Assembly: GCA_020845895.1 (NCBI GenBank)
Contig: JADLEX010000032.1
Span: 1-59,853 of the forward strand
Source of the DNA: Deltaproteobacteria bacterium
Lineage (GTDB): Bacteria; Lernaellota; Lernaellaia; JACKCT01
Reading direction: 5' to 3'
DNA length: 59,853 nt
Made by a program: the position numbers and the translations under genes. The notes under the pieces were generated by a model. The model worked only from the letters and a program-made list of their open reading frames with translations. It was not told where the DNA came from and did no database searches. Of this stretch, positions 42,979 through 51,851 are shown piece after piece. The first letter of the stretch is position 1, and every line of letters begins with the position of its first letter.

Positions 42979-44235
42979 GTGAAGCGAGCGGTGTGTGGAC
43001 TGGCGATGGGGATTTTTGTGCTCACGGCGACCTTCTCGACGGCCGGTCAACTGACCCCGCCCCTCGACTGGGGAACGACGGCTCGGGCGATGGCGCTGGG
43101 AAACGCGATGACCGCCGTGGCGGGCGATCCGAGCCTGTCCTACCACAACCCGGCCGCGCTCGCGAACATCGACTCGTCGGAAATGAATTTCACCTACCTG
43201 TGGACCGGCCCCAACCTGGAAGGTGGCCCGAAGGGTGAACTCGAAAAATTCGACGAGGGCAATAACGTCGTTTTCTCGAATCTCGTCCTGGATCTCAGTT
43301 CGATCTTTCGGAACAAGCGCCCGCTCGCCTTTGGATTCACGATGAACTTCGACCGTAGCGGGCAAGGATTCATCAACTTCATCGATGTGAAGCGGCCGGA
43401 CGGGTACTTCTACCGCTACGGTCGTACGAGCACGATGGCGACGACGACGCTCGGCCTCGGCATCACCGACTGGCTTTACATCGGCGGCGGCACGCTCATC
43501 ACCCTCCGCGGAACGACGGATTTCACCGTCTCGACGGACCTCGGCGGCAACACCGAGGACGAAGGCATGATCCTCGACGCGCGTTTGGCGCACTCGCTGA
43601 TCGCGTCGGTGTTCTTCGACTTCGAAAAGGCCAACCTCGGCGTTACCTACCGCATGGAGAACTACGGAAAATTCGGCGACATCATCGTGGACGCCGACGC
43701 CACGGTCGGCGAGTCGAGCCTGACGAAACTGCCGATGGTTCTGTCGTTTCAGGACACCTTCGTGCCGCAAAACGTGTCGATCGGCGCATCGTTCGATCTG
43801 ACCGAAGATCTGATGTGGGCGGTGGACGGCACCTGGATCAACTGGGGTGCGTTCGACTCGCAGATCACGGAAGGCGATCTGCCGCGCAAGCATGCGACGA
43901 TCGACTTTGTCGACGTGTATCAGCCTCGAACGGGGCTCGAATACTTCGTCGTGGAGAACCTGCCACTGCGCGTGGGATATCAGTACCAGCCGACGCCGAT
44001 GCGCAAGCCCGGCAGCGACGGCAACATCTTCCTCGACAACGATCGGCACGTGGGTTCGATCGGCGTCGGATACACGATTCAGGAGCCGCCGGTTCTCGCG
44101 CTGCCGGTTTCATTCGATCTCACGTACTTCCACCAGTACCTGGTACCGGCGGAATACGAAGACGGCGACGGCGCGAAATTCGAGAGCAAGGGCAACGTCA
44201 ACGCGGCCTCTGGCTCCCTCACCCTCCGATTCTAA
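42979..44235 (+). CDS. FadL/OMPP1-type outer membrane transporter 1
   Basis: A 418-residue beta-barrel protein. GTG 42979 follows GGAGG. A signal peptide (FVLTATFSTAGQ) precedes GTTARAMALGNAMTAVAGDP and LSYHNPAALANID, the N-terminal plug and hallmark of FadL/TodX proteins. The barrel has alternating amphipathic strands, with GVGYTIQE and NILDND-like NIFLDNDRHVGS near the end, and it stops in Phe (LTLRF), as outer membrane barrels do. FadL imports hydrophobic compounds such as long-chain fatty acids. The cargo here may feed the acyl-CoA genes upstream, but this is inference. Confidence 0.87.
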   Translation: MKRAVCGLAMGIFVLTATFSTAGQLTPPLDWGTTARAMALGNAMTAVAGDPSLSYHNPAALANIDSSEMNFTYLWTGPNLEGGPKGELEKFDEGNNVVFSNLVLDLSSIFRNKRPLAFGFTMNFDRSGQGFINFIDVKRPDGYFYRYGRTSTMATTTLGLGITDWLYIGGGTLITLRGTTDFTVSTDLGGNTEDEGMILDARLAHSLIASVFFDFEKANLGVTYRMENYGKFGDIIVDADATVGESSLTKLPMVLSFQDTFVPQNVSIGASFDLTEDLMWAVDGTWINWGAFDSQITEGDLPRKHATIDFVDVYQPRTGLEYFVVENLPLRVGYQYQPTPMRKPGSDGNIFLDNDRHVGSIGVGYTIQEPPVLALPVSFDLTYFHQYLVPAEYEDGDGAKFESKGNVNAASGSLTLRF

Positions 44236-44245
44236 GGGGCCGGAC

Positions 44246-46936
44246 ATGATCGGACGCGGATGGATCATCGGGGTCCTGGTGGCGGTCGCGATGATCGCGG
44301 CCTGCGCCCAGGACATGGAATACGAGAAAAAGGAATCGTCGGTGTTCGAGTTGCACGCCACGATTCCCGCGGACGGCACCGGCGGCGTGGCGCTGGCGAC
44401 GAATGTGATCTTCCATTTCAATCGCCCGATCGACCTCGCGGCCCTGTCCGGGATGGAAGCGGAGCTGTTCCGCATCGAACCCGGCGGCGAGCGCATCGCG
44501 GTCCCCGCCCGGTTGGGTGCGACGGGCGACAACCTGCTGCTCATGCCGCTCGAGCGGCTGATGCCGAATTCCACTTACGAAGCCGTCGTCCACGACACGG
44601 TCCGCGACTCCGAAGGCGCGGCGCCGGAACTCGACGGACGAACCTCTCATGCCGTTGCGTTTTCGACGCGCGGCGAGCGAACCCTCGCGGGCGCGACCAT
44701 GAGCGTCACGACGCTCGTCCCCGATCCGAGCGAAGAGGTCTACGACTGGAGCACGTTCCACGTTTATTTCTCCGAGCCGGTGGACCCGACGCTGCGCTAC
44801 GGGGCGAATATCGCCATCCGGCGCGTCGGCAGCACGACGCCGATCCCGGCGGACCTGTTCGTCGCGGGCGGGCTCGTGGCCATCGATCCCACCTCCGATC
44901 TCGAGCCCGGGCGGCAGTATGAACTCTTCATCGCCGGTGCGCTCCGCGATGCCGGAGGGGAGCCGATCGGCGAGGACATCACGTACGTTTTCGACATTCG
45001 GGATTCGACGCCGCGGGCGACCCTGGTGGTGGAGCAATGCCCGACGATGTCGAACGCGTCGAGCTGCGAACCGGTGACCGACGTCGCGAAACTCGATTCG
45101 AGCAACTACACCGGCGAGCCCGTAAACTCCATGGTCATCAACTCGACCCTGCTCGGGCGAACGCAGGCGTTTCTCGGCGGACAGTTGCGCGTCGAGATGG
45201 GCAATACCGCTGCGAACACGAGTTCGGTCCCGGTGGTCATTCGCCGCGGGCAGAAACTTCACGCCAGCAGCCTCGAGGCGTTGTTCGGAGGTCGGATTCC
45301 GTCAGGCCTCGCAACGGGCGACATTACGCTGACCGTTCTCACGGATGCGTTCGGTTTCATGCAGAGCCCGGATCAGACTTACGGCATCCGCGGCGGAAAG
45401 GTCGGTCTGAAGTTCACGCTCGACGCCGCCATCAACACGGACAACTCGACCGCCAACGCGCAGATGGGACAGGCTCTGCTGGGACTGCGTCTCGTGGGGC
45501 ACGCCGAGACGGTCGACAACGGCGTTCTCTCGATGGAGGTCGCGACTTACGAGACCGTGGACATTTTCGGCGAGTCGATGGATGTGACCGTGTCTCTCGG
45601 CCTGCGTCCCCCGCAGGGCGCGTATCAGAGCGACGGCGACAGCACGGCGCCGGGCGTGGAGTCGTCATCGCCCCGCCCGTATGCCGAAAGCGTGCGCCTC
45701 GGGGACCCGATCCGCATCTATTTCAACGAGCCGATTCGCAGTTCGTCATCGACACCGATCTCGCTCTGGAGCGCCGCATCCCAAACCGGCGTCGCGGGGC
45801 GGATCTCGATCAACGGACCGAAACTGACTTTCGAACCGAATTGGCCGCTCACGCCGCTCACGGAATACGAGGTGCGTCTCGATACGTCCATCTCGGATCT
45901 GGCGGGCAATACGAGCATCGAGCCGATTCGCTGGCGGTTCACGACCGGCGCCGCGGAGGCGACGCAGGTTCCGCCGCAGCTCGGCACGAGCGATCCGGGG
46001 CTGAATTCGCTGGTCGCGCATCCCGCGCACCTGCCCGTGCAGATCTGGTTTACGCAGATCATGGACCCCGCGTCGTTATCGCTGGGTGACACGGTGTTCG
46101 TGACGGATCTGACGGCCGGGGGGCCGGTCGAGGGGACGCTCGACGCGAACTGGACGAGCATCGTCTTCACGCCAAACGAGCCCTTCGACCCGGAACACAC
46201 GTACCAATGGCGGGTGACCGACGGCGCAATGAACATCGCGGGGATCGCGCTGGACGTGGACGGAGACGGATTGCCCGGCGGGTCGATTGCCGACTCCAGC
46301 GTGGCGACGACGTTCCGCGCGGTGCGCGACGACGACGTGGTGAAACTCATCTTCGAACTCAATCCCGCGGCGGACTCGGATACCTCCGGATATGTCGACG
46401 GTGCGGAGACCGCGACGGACGTGAACTACTTCGCGATCAACCTCTTCGGCCTGTTCGGAACGCCGAGCTACGCGACGGGATTCATGGTCGGCCACGTGCG
46501 TCCGCTGGATACCAACGACGACGACGCGGCGCTGCCGATCGCCCTGGTGGACGGCACGCGGATCTTCTCGACGAATACGGGCATCGATTTGGGTAAGGCG
46601 TTCGGACGCGCCGATTACGGCCCGCTCGATACCGGCCCGATCCGCATCGACGCGGCCACGCAGGGTTCGGCGGACGTTTCCACGGGCGTGGACGGTTTGC
46701 CCGAAATGGCGGTCGATCTGCCGACGCAGTTCGCCGTGTCGAACCCGCTCTTTGCGGGGCTCATCGTGCCGGAGGTCGACTTCAAGGCGACGGGCGCGGT
46801 GGCGTTTTCGACCGACGGACGCATCATCGCCGACATCCGCGGGACGACCAGCATCCGCCTGAACATTCCGTTGACGAGTTGGGAGATTCCGCTGCCGGCG
46901 TCGATCAACCTTCAGGCGGTGAGCCCCGCGCCGTAA
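44246..46936 (+). CDS. Large Ig-like domain lipoprotein
   Basis: An 896-residue lipoprotein. The signal peptide ends in MIAACAQDME. At least three SbsA-type Ig-like domains follow, each with an 'xxIxFxxP(I/V)D' start: VIFHFNRPIDL at about residue 50, FHVYFSEPVDPTLRYG near 170, IRIYFNEPIRSSSSTPISLW near 490 and VQIWFTQIMDPASLSLGD near 595. Each closes with 'xTxYxVxVxxxxxDxxG'. A helical C-terminal domain with DTSGYVDGAETATDVN follows. It starts 10 bases after the FadL-type gene and is co-transcribed. It is likely a surface or periplasmic partner of the barrel. Function unknown. Confidence 0.83.
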   Translation: MIGRGWIIGVLVAVAMIAACAQDMEYEKKESSVFELHATIPADGTGGVALATNVIFHFNRPIDLAALSGMEAELFRIEPGGERIAVPARLGATGDNLLLMPLERLMPNSTYEAVVHDTVRDSEGAAPELDGRTSHAVAFSTRGERTLAGATMSVTTLVPDPSEEVYDWSTFHVYFSEPVDPTLRYGANIAIRRVGSTTPIPADLFVAGGLVAIDPTSDLEPGRQYELFIAGALRDAGGEPIGEDITYVFDIRDSTPRATLVVEQCPTMSNASSCEPVTDVAKLDSSNYTGEPVNSMVINSTLLGRTQAFLGGQLRVEMGNTAANTSSVPVVIRRGQKLHASSLEALFGGRIPSGLATGDITLTVLTDAFGFMQSPDQTYGIRGGKVGLKFTLDAAINTDNSTANAQMGQALLGLRLVGHAETVDNGVLSMEVATYETVDIFGESMDVTVSLGLRPPQGAYQSDGDSTAPGVESSSPRPYAESVRLGDPIRIYFNEPIRSSSSTPISLWSAASQTGVAGRISINGPKLTFEPNWPLTPLTEYEVRLDTSISDLAGNTSIEPIRWRFTTGAAEATQVPPQLGTSDPGLNSLVAHPAHLPVQIWFTQIMDPASLSLGDTVFVTDLTAGGPVEGTLDANWTSIVFTPNEPFDPEHTYQWRVTDGAMNIAGIALDVDGDGLPGGSIADSSVATTFRAVRDDDVVKLIFELNPAADSDTSGYVDGAETATDVNYFAINLFGLFGTPSYATGFMVGHVRPLDTNDDDAALPIALVDGTRIFSTNTGIDLGKAFGRADYGPLDTGPIRIDAATQGSADVSTGVDGLPEMAVDLPTQFAVSNPLFAGLIVPEVDFKATGAVAFSTDGRIIADIRGTTSIRLNIPLTSWEIPLPASINLQAVSPAP

Positions 46937-46943
46937 GGCGCGG
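46926..46943. other. Hairpin around the lipoprotein stop codon
   Basis: CCGCGCC, loop GTAA, GGCGCGG: a perfect 7-bp stem with the TAA stop in its loop, between two convergent genes. No T run, so it is not a standard terminator. It may halt transcription or protect mRNA ends on both strands. Confidence 0.4.
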
Positions 46944-46945
46944 AG

Positions 46946-47887
46946 TCATCGAACGTTCAGGTCGATCCAGTTCGAGTCGCCCGCGGCGTCGTTGCGCAGG
47001 ACAACCCGATAGGGCAACAGAGAGTCCTCGAGTTCAGGAAGCGCGACCACGAGGCGGGTCTCGTCATCCGGGTCAGCGACCGTATCCAGACGGAATCCGC
47101 CGCCATCCGGATCTTCGATGATCGCGACGATCGGATCGCCCGCGCGCTGGACCCAACTTCCGAACAATTGAAGCTCTCCCGGGTTAGCGGACGAAATCGA
47201 AGCTCCCTGGATCGTGTGGCGATGAGGACGTGTTTCGGGGTCGATCGCAATCAGGTCGACGAAGAGGTCCTCGCCCCCGACAGCACCGATCACGCGCGCG
47301 AGTCCCAACTCCGTGTTCCCGACCGGGCCGGTCATCTCGATCTCGACGCCGTTCGGCATCTCGTAGGAAAACACGCCGTCGGCGTCCGTGGTCACGGTGA
47401 TGCGGTCGGACCCGACCACCGCGCCTTCGGCATCGGCCACGGGATCGCCGGGGCCACCCGTAGCCGCGTCGTATTTCCGAAACGTGCCGCGTATCTGCGA
47501 CCAGCCCTGAAGGGACACGGCCACGCTCTGCGAACCAGGCGAAAGATCGACTTTGGTTCGCCCGTCGTAGGCGCGCTCGCCCATGTTGTCCGTGACCTTC
47601 ACGAGAAACTCGCGATCGCGGCCGGACGGGATCGACATTCGGATCTCGTAAGGCTGCGGCGTATCGCCGCTGGTCAGCGGAAAGCTGCGCCGCACGGTGC
47701 GCAGGTCGTCCGCCCGGACCTCGATGAGAACATTGTAGAAACGCTCGGTCGCGCTCGGGGTGACCAGAGCCCACTGTATCGACACGACGGCAGCATCGCT
47801 TTCCGGCGTGTCGTTGGAGTACAGGCAGCCCGTCGATCCGAAGACGGACAAGACGGCCAGGGCGATCGCGGCGAGAACGCGGGTCAC
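46946..47887 (-). CDS. Lipoprotein with Ig/carboxypeptidase-regulatory-like domain
   Basis: A 313-residue lipoprotein. GTG 47887 overlaps the fecR stop (GTGA). The lipobox is GSTGCLYS. A beta-sandwich with VRRSFPLTSGDT precedes a carboxypeptidase-regulatory-like segment (IRGTFRKYDAATGGPGDPVA, TTDADGVFSYEMPNG), common in surface lipoproteins. The C-terminus holds another beta module. No enzymatic motif is seen. It probably acts with the FecR-domain protein it is coupled to. Confidence 0.72.
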   Translation of the reverse strand: MTRVLAAIALAVLSVFGSTGCLYSNDTPESDAAVVSIQWALVTPSATERFYNVLIEVRADDLRTVRRSFPLTSGDTPQPYEIRMSIPSGRDREFLVKVTDNMGERAYDGRTKVDLSPGSQSVAVSLQGWSQIRGTFRKYDAATGGPGDPVADAEGAVVGSDRITVTTDADGVFSYEMPNGVEIEMTGPVGNTELGLARVIGAVGGEDLFVDLIAIDPETRPHRHTIQGASISSANPGELQLFGSWVQRAGDPIVAIIEDPDGGGFRLDTVADPDDETRLVVALPELEDSLLPYRVVLRNDAAGDSNWIDLNVR

Positions 47888-48774
47888 TTCTTCACCAGCG
47901 GGCGGTTTTTTTCGATCAGGTCGTTGAAAATGATGACAAGGGAGACGTCCGACTCTCGATCGATCTCAAGACCCTCCGGAATATCCGGCGATCGACCGTC
48001 GTTCGATGGAAACGGTTCGAACTCGGCCAGCGTCGACGTCTCCACCCCGGTCCCGCCGATGGTTCCGGTCAGCTTGGTCGGGATATCGCGAAGCGGACTG
48101 TCCCCGAGGTTTTTCACCTGGCCGGGCAGAGATTCGGCCGGCGGGAAATAGCGAATGGCCGTGTTGCTCTTCAGGGATTCCGTGAATTCCGGGTTTGCCG
48201 ACTGCGGAATCGCCACGCCGGACGCACGATCCACCGCGCACCACTGACCGGGCGAAACCGTGTACTTCACCCGGTCGTCTTCGGGCCTGGAAACGTCGAT
48301 CGATCCGGCGAGACCGAGAATCTGCGTTCGTTCTTCGTTGCGTTCGTGGCGGACGGCGAAATACCCGTCGCCCGTGACGATTTTGGCCGACTTCGTCGCG
48401 ATGCGGGCCGGAATCGCAGCTTCGTTCGGGCGAACCAGGACGCGGGCGTCGCCGGAAAGGATCGCGATGTCGCCGATCGAACCACCGCCCGAAACCCGGT
48501 CGAACAGGACCTGCGTGTACGGACCGATCGTGACGAGCGCGTTGTCCGCCCACCGGACGAGCGCCCGTCCCTCATCATCCGAAACCAAGTGGTCGCCGGG
48601 CTCGATCACGATGCCCGGCGCGAGCGCAACGTCGCCCACGCCGGGGCGAACGATCGTCACGCGGCCTTCGACGGCCAAGGCGACGATCTCCGAATCGGCC
48701 CGAGCCGCGGTAGGCGCACTCCCGACGACGACGGAACAGAGAACAGCGGCGATGAGCAGTCGAAAACGGAGCAT
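47884..48774 (-). CDS. FecR-domain periplasmic protein
   Basis: A 296-residue exported protein. Signal peptide (SVVVGSAPTAARAD) then a FecR domain with GRVTIVRPGVGDVALAPG, IEPGDHLVSDDEGRALVRW and IGPYTQVLFDRVSG, and a second segment with ILSGDARVLVRPNE and TGDGYFAVRHE. The C-terminal half is unrecognised and ends in an acidic tail. Non-signalling FecR proteins of this type bind cell-surface ligands. No sigma factor gene is adjacent, so it is not a classic FecIR pair. Confidence 0.82.
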   Translation of the reverse strand: MLRFRLLIAAVLCSVVVGSAPTAARADSEIVALAVEGRVTIVRPGVGDVALAPGIVIEPGDHLVSDDEGRALVRWADNALVTIGPYTQVLFDRVSGGGSIGDIAILSGDARVLVRPNEAAIPARIATKSAKIVTGDGYFAVRHERNEERTQILGLAGSIDVSRPEDDRVKYTVSPGQWCAVDRASGVAIPQSANPEFTESLKSNTAIRYFPPAESLPGQVKNLGDSPLRDIPTKLTGTIGGTGVETSTLAEFEPFPSNDGRSPDIPEGLEIDRESDVSLVIIFNDLIEKNRPLVKK

Positions 48775-48859
48775 CACCCTACCGCGGTTGGAAAACAAAA
48801 GGAGGTTATCACAGCGGATCGGCTGGACAAAGTGCCCGCCCGCTGTCGCGCGCGGCGGC

Positions 48860-49222
48860 TTACGCGGGCGAGATCTTGATGAGAACGAACGAGAAGAACA
48901 CGAAAGAAAAAAGAAGAAACGTGACAAGGCCGAGCGCGATGTGAAGCCGCTTTTCCGAAGGTGTCGGATCTTTTTTTCCGGATGCGAACCCGGTGTACGC
49001 GAGCGACATGAAACACAGAGCCATGGCGACGCGCTGCACGGGTCCCGCGGGGGAAAACTGGAAGAGGAGAAAGTAGATGGCGAATACGAAATTCGCGAAC
49101 GGCGAACTGGCCGCATGAAGCTGACGGATGACGGCGTTGTTGGGCGAAACCAACCGCACCACACCCGTCACCGCGCCCGCGAACACGGCGAGATAACTGA
49201 TCGCAAGAAGAATCGCCTCCAT
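48860..49222 (-). CDS. Small four-helix membrane protein
   Basis: A 120-residue inner membrane protein. It has four hydrophobic stretches: ILLAISYLAVFAGAVTGVV, FANFVFAIYFLLFQF, VAMALCFMSLAYTGF and LGLVTFLLFSFVFFSFVLI. Two short charged loops separate them. ATG 49222 has CGGAG six bases upstream. No family is recognised. It diverges from the gene at 49359 with about 136 bases between starts. Confidence 0.68.
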   Translation of the reverse strand: MEAILLAISYLAVFAGAVTGVVRLVSPNNAVIRQLHAASSPFANFVFAIYFLLFQFSPAGPVQRVAMALCFMSLAYTGFASGKKDPTPSEKRLHIALGLVTFLLFSFVFFSFVLIKISPA

Positions 49223-49358
49223 GAACACTCCGGAAAACGAAGGGAAATTCGCGAAGCGCGTTGACTCGATGGCGCGAACGCATGATGGCGGCACGCCCTT
49301 TATTTTGCAAGCGGTCCACGATAGAGTTCGCCACCAATCGGGCTCAAGAATCGCCGAC

Positions 49359-49859
49359 ATGAACGCCGCTTTCGTCATCGTCATCCTCTTGTCCATCGCC
49401 ATGGCGGCCGTCGTGGTGATCGGTGCGTTGACGGGCTTTTGGCGACGGCGCGATCCGCTGCCCGCGGATATGCTCGACGGCGATCTGCCGGTCGGCGGGG
49501 GAGCGCGCGGCGAGTATCTGGGCAGCCGGACCCGCGACGGCGACAAGGCCGAGGCCGCGCAGGGATTCCTAGCCCCCGGGCCGGGTCTGTTTTTCGTCGA
49601 TCAAAAGGGCGTCAATTTTCTCGTCGATCACGCGCTGTCGCCGATTCACATCCCGTTCGCGCGGGTACGGAACGCATCGGTGCGCACGCGACAAACGGGC
49701 GCGCATCGCGGTAAACCGGCGCTCGCGGTGGACTGGGTCTTCGAGCCGGCCGTTCTTCGATCCGTTTTCCTTCTCGACGACCACGACCGTTGCGGGTCGC
49801 TCGCGCGGGAGATTCTCGCGGCGATCGGCGAGCGTCACGACGATTCGACGGCGCGATGA
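49359..49859 (+). CDS. Membrane-anchored protein, PH-like fold
   Basis: A 166-residue protein with one N-terminal membrane helix (FVIVILLSIAMAAVVVIGAL) and a cytoplasmic or periplasmic domain with strands GFLAPGPGLFFVDQKGVNFL, LSPIHIPFARVRNASV and ALAVDWVFEPAVLRSVFLL, an organisation like PH-type membrane proteins. The start is uncertain: ATG 49359 precedes the helix, but its Shine-Dalgarno is weak. An upstream ATG at 49221 would add 46 polar residues. Its stop overlaps the start of the second FadL-type gene (ATGA). Confidence 0.6.
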   Translation: MNAAFVIVILLSIAMAAVVVIGALTGFWRRRDPLPADMLDGDLPVGGGARGEYLGSRTRDGDKAEAAQGFLAPGPGLFFVDQKGVNFLVDHALSPIHIPFARVRNASVRTRQTGAHRGKPALAVDWVFEPAVLRSVFLLDDHDRCGSLAREILAAIGERHDDSTAR

Positions 49860-49927
49860 TGGCGCTGCGCGCCTACAGGATGATCGCGCTGCGAGCCTGC
49901 ATGATGATCGCGCTGCGAGCCTACATG
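49856..49927 (+). repeat. Tandem 24-bp repeat, three units
   Basis: Units at 49856-49879, 49880-49903 and 49904-49927. Units 2 and 3 differ at one base; unit 1 differs from them at five to six bases. Each codes for M(M/I)ALRA(Y/C)(R/M) and begins with ATG, so the repeat multiplies start codons at the front of a FadL-type gene. Confidence 0.88.
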
Positions 49928-51280
49928 TCGTTCGGGCCGCGCGCCGCCGGGCAGGTCGCATTGCTGATCGCACTTGCTCCCGTGTGGACGACGGTCGCGT
50001 ATGGGGGGACGAATCAGCTCTTCGAGGAGTTCGGGGTCGGCCCGCGCGACGGCGCGATGGGGAACGCGGGTGTCGCGCTCGGGCAGGACTATTCCGCGGT
50101 CTATTACAACCCGGCCGGGCTTGCGTTTCAGAAGGGACACCACGCGGTCTTCGGCTGGAAAGCGATGTACAAGGAGCTGTATCTCGAGATCGAAACCACG
50201 CCCGGCCACAACTATGCCGAGACCTACCCCGATGCGGGCGTGCTGCTCATCGCGCTGACGACCGACTTCAATTTCGAGGGGCGGTTCAGCAGCTTTCTGA
50301 CCGAGCGTTTCGCCGTTGGTCTCGTGCTGGGACTCGGCGACTATCTCAAATCGTTCACGATCTACGCCGACCCCAACACGCCGTACATGTACCGGTACAG
50401 CGACCGCAACGCCGCGCTGTTGCCGCTGTTTTTTTCGGCGTCGTTCAAACTCTTCGACTGGATGTCTTTCGGCATGGGCGGCGCGACCGCTCCGTCGGAT
50501 ACGTACACGGATGTGACCGCGAAGACCGAGATCCGGGCGTCGGATCAGAGCTTCGAAACGAATCAGGGAATTCTGTCGCGGACGTTTTCCAAGGTCAAAC
50601 CGTCGCTGGGTCTGCTCGCGCGCGCGCCGGCCTTCGGCGACCCGACCGCGCTGCGTTTCGGCCTCGTCTGGCGCGACGAAGTTTCGACCGTGGACGGCTC
50701 GGGCCGCATCCGCACCTCGACCCGGCTCGTGACCGACAGCGGCGGGACCGTGCTGGAACTGCCGTCCACCGACAACCCTCTGCGTTCGCTGACGGGCTTT
50801 TCCCCCATGGCGGTGACGCTCGGCGCGGGGCTCGCGCTGCCCGCGGACAACGTGCAGGTCGACGTGAACTGGCGGCGGTGGTCGGAGTTTCGCGACCAGA
50901 CCGAAAACTACACCGATCCGCGTTTTCGAGACCGCATTGACGCGCGCTTCGGTTACGAGCACGTCTTCGATCCGAATGTCGAGTGGGCGGAATCGATCGC
51001 GCTGCGTGGCGGATACTATTTTCAGCCGACGCCCGCGCCGGATCAAAGCGGTGCGCTGAACATTCTCGACAACGACAAACACGTCGTCACCACGGGATTC
51101 GGAATCGAGTATTATGACCCCACGGAACTGGTGTTGATGCCGATGAGTCTCGACGTGGCGTATCAGTTGCACGCGCTGGTCGATCGCGTGACCGAAAACG
51201 ATCGCGATCCCGATTGGCACCGGATCCGGACCGGCGGCCAGATTCACCAGTTCGAGTTTACGCTGTCGATTCAATTCTGA
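49856..51280 (+). CDS. FadL/OMPP1-type outer membrane transporter 2
   Basis: About 474 residues from ATG 49856 or about 451 from ATG 49925, the last ATG and the more normal signal peptide start (MSFGPRAAGQVALLIALAPV). After cleavage the hallmark plug motif is GVGPRDGAMGNAGVALGQDY and VYYNPAGLAFQKG. The barrel ends in LSIQF. It is a paralogue of the gene at 42979: both contain QPTP followed by (I/F)LDND(K/R)HV about 15 residues on. Likely function: uptake of hydrophobic compounds. It overlaps the upstream stop. Confidence 0.85.
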   Translation: MMALRAYRMIALRACMMIALRAYMSFGPRAAGQVALLIALAPVWTTVAYGGTNQLFEEFGVGPRDGAMGNAGVALGQDYSAVYYNPAGLAFQKGHHAVFGWKAMYKELYLEIETTPGHNYAETYPDAGVLLIALTTDFNFEGRFSSFLTERFAVGLVLGLGDYLKSFTIYADPNTPYMYRYSDRNAALLPLFFSASFKLFDWMSFGMGGATAPSDTYTDVTAKTEIRASDQSFETNQGILSRTFSKVKPSLGLLARAPAFGDPTALRFGLVWRDEVSTVDGSGRIRTSTRLVTDSGGTVLELPSTDNPLRSLTGFSPMAVTLGAGLALPADNVQVDVNWRRWSEFRDQTENYTDPRFRDRIDARFGYEHVFDPNVEWAESIALRGGYYFQPTPAPDQSGALNILDNDKHVVTTGFGIEYYDPTELVLMPMSLDVAYQLHALVDRVTENDRDPDWHRIRTGGQIHQFEFTLSIQF

Positions 51281-51294
51281 GCGGTGGAGGCTTG

Positions 51295-51765
51295 ATGCTG
51301 CGTTGTGCACTTGCGGTTGCGCTCCTGGCGACGGTCTTCGCCGGCTGCACCGAGGGCGAGAATTCGGAAACCGTCGAGGTTCCGACCGCGGAGCCCAAGG
51401 ATGTCGGTCAGTCGGATGAAGACGCCTGCGCGTCCGAGACGGCCGAGAAGCTCATGGAGATGGATTGGGACGGCGACGGCGAATACGACGTGTTCGATGC
51501 GGATTGGGATAACGACGGAGTGCCCAATGACGTGGACAACTGCGCGTGGTACGCCAACGCGGATCAGGCGGACGCCAACGAAGACGACCGCGGAGACGCT
51601 TGCGAGGGCGTGGAAGATCCCGTCGATGAGTTGATCTATCCCGCTTCCATATCGCCGGCGTTCGTCGTGGGAGTCCTCGTCGCGTTCGGGTTTCGCGCGC
51701 GAACGAATCGCGGCGCGGCGAAGCAACGCGTTCGGGAGCGCGTTGTCGGACGGGGCGGCGTTTGA
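51295..51765 (+). CDS. Thrombospondin-type-3 lipoprotein
   Basis: A 156-residue lipoprotein. ATG 51295 follows GGAGG. The signal peptide ends in VFAGCTEGEN. The mature part has a polar stretch then Asp-rich repeats DWDGDGEYDVFDADWDNDG and VPNDVDNCAWYANADQADAN, ending GDACEG, the TSP3 calcium-binding pattern. A further hydrophobic segment (SISPAFVVGVLVAFGF) and a basic tail (RARTNRGAAKQRVRERV) resemble a C-terminal sorting tag such as MYXO-CTERM, without its cysteine. It sits 14 bases after the FadL-type gene, so it may be part of the transporter complex. Confidence 0.72.
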   Translation: MLRCALAVALLATVFAGCTEGENSETVEVPTAEPKDVGQSDEDACASETAEKLMEMDWDGDGEYDVFDADWDNDGVPNDVDNCAWYANADQADANEDDRGDACEGVEDPVDELIYPASISPAFVVGVLVAFGFRARTNRGAAKQRVRERVVGRGGV

Positions 51766-51851
51766 TAACGTGATGACGATCCGATCGAGCGGCGCCGGCG
51801 CGACGTCACCGGGCGACGATCGCATCGAGGTATGGAACGTGGGGGTTGGTC

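Noticed and set aside
43847-44245. N-terminal extension of the Ig-like lipoprotein into the FadL gene
   Set aside because: The signal peptide and lipobox begin at ATG 44246; upstream codons are a shadow of the FadL-type gene.
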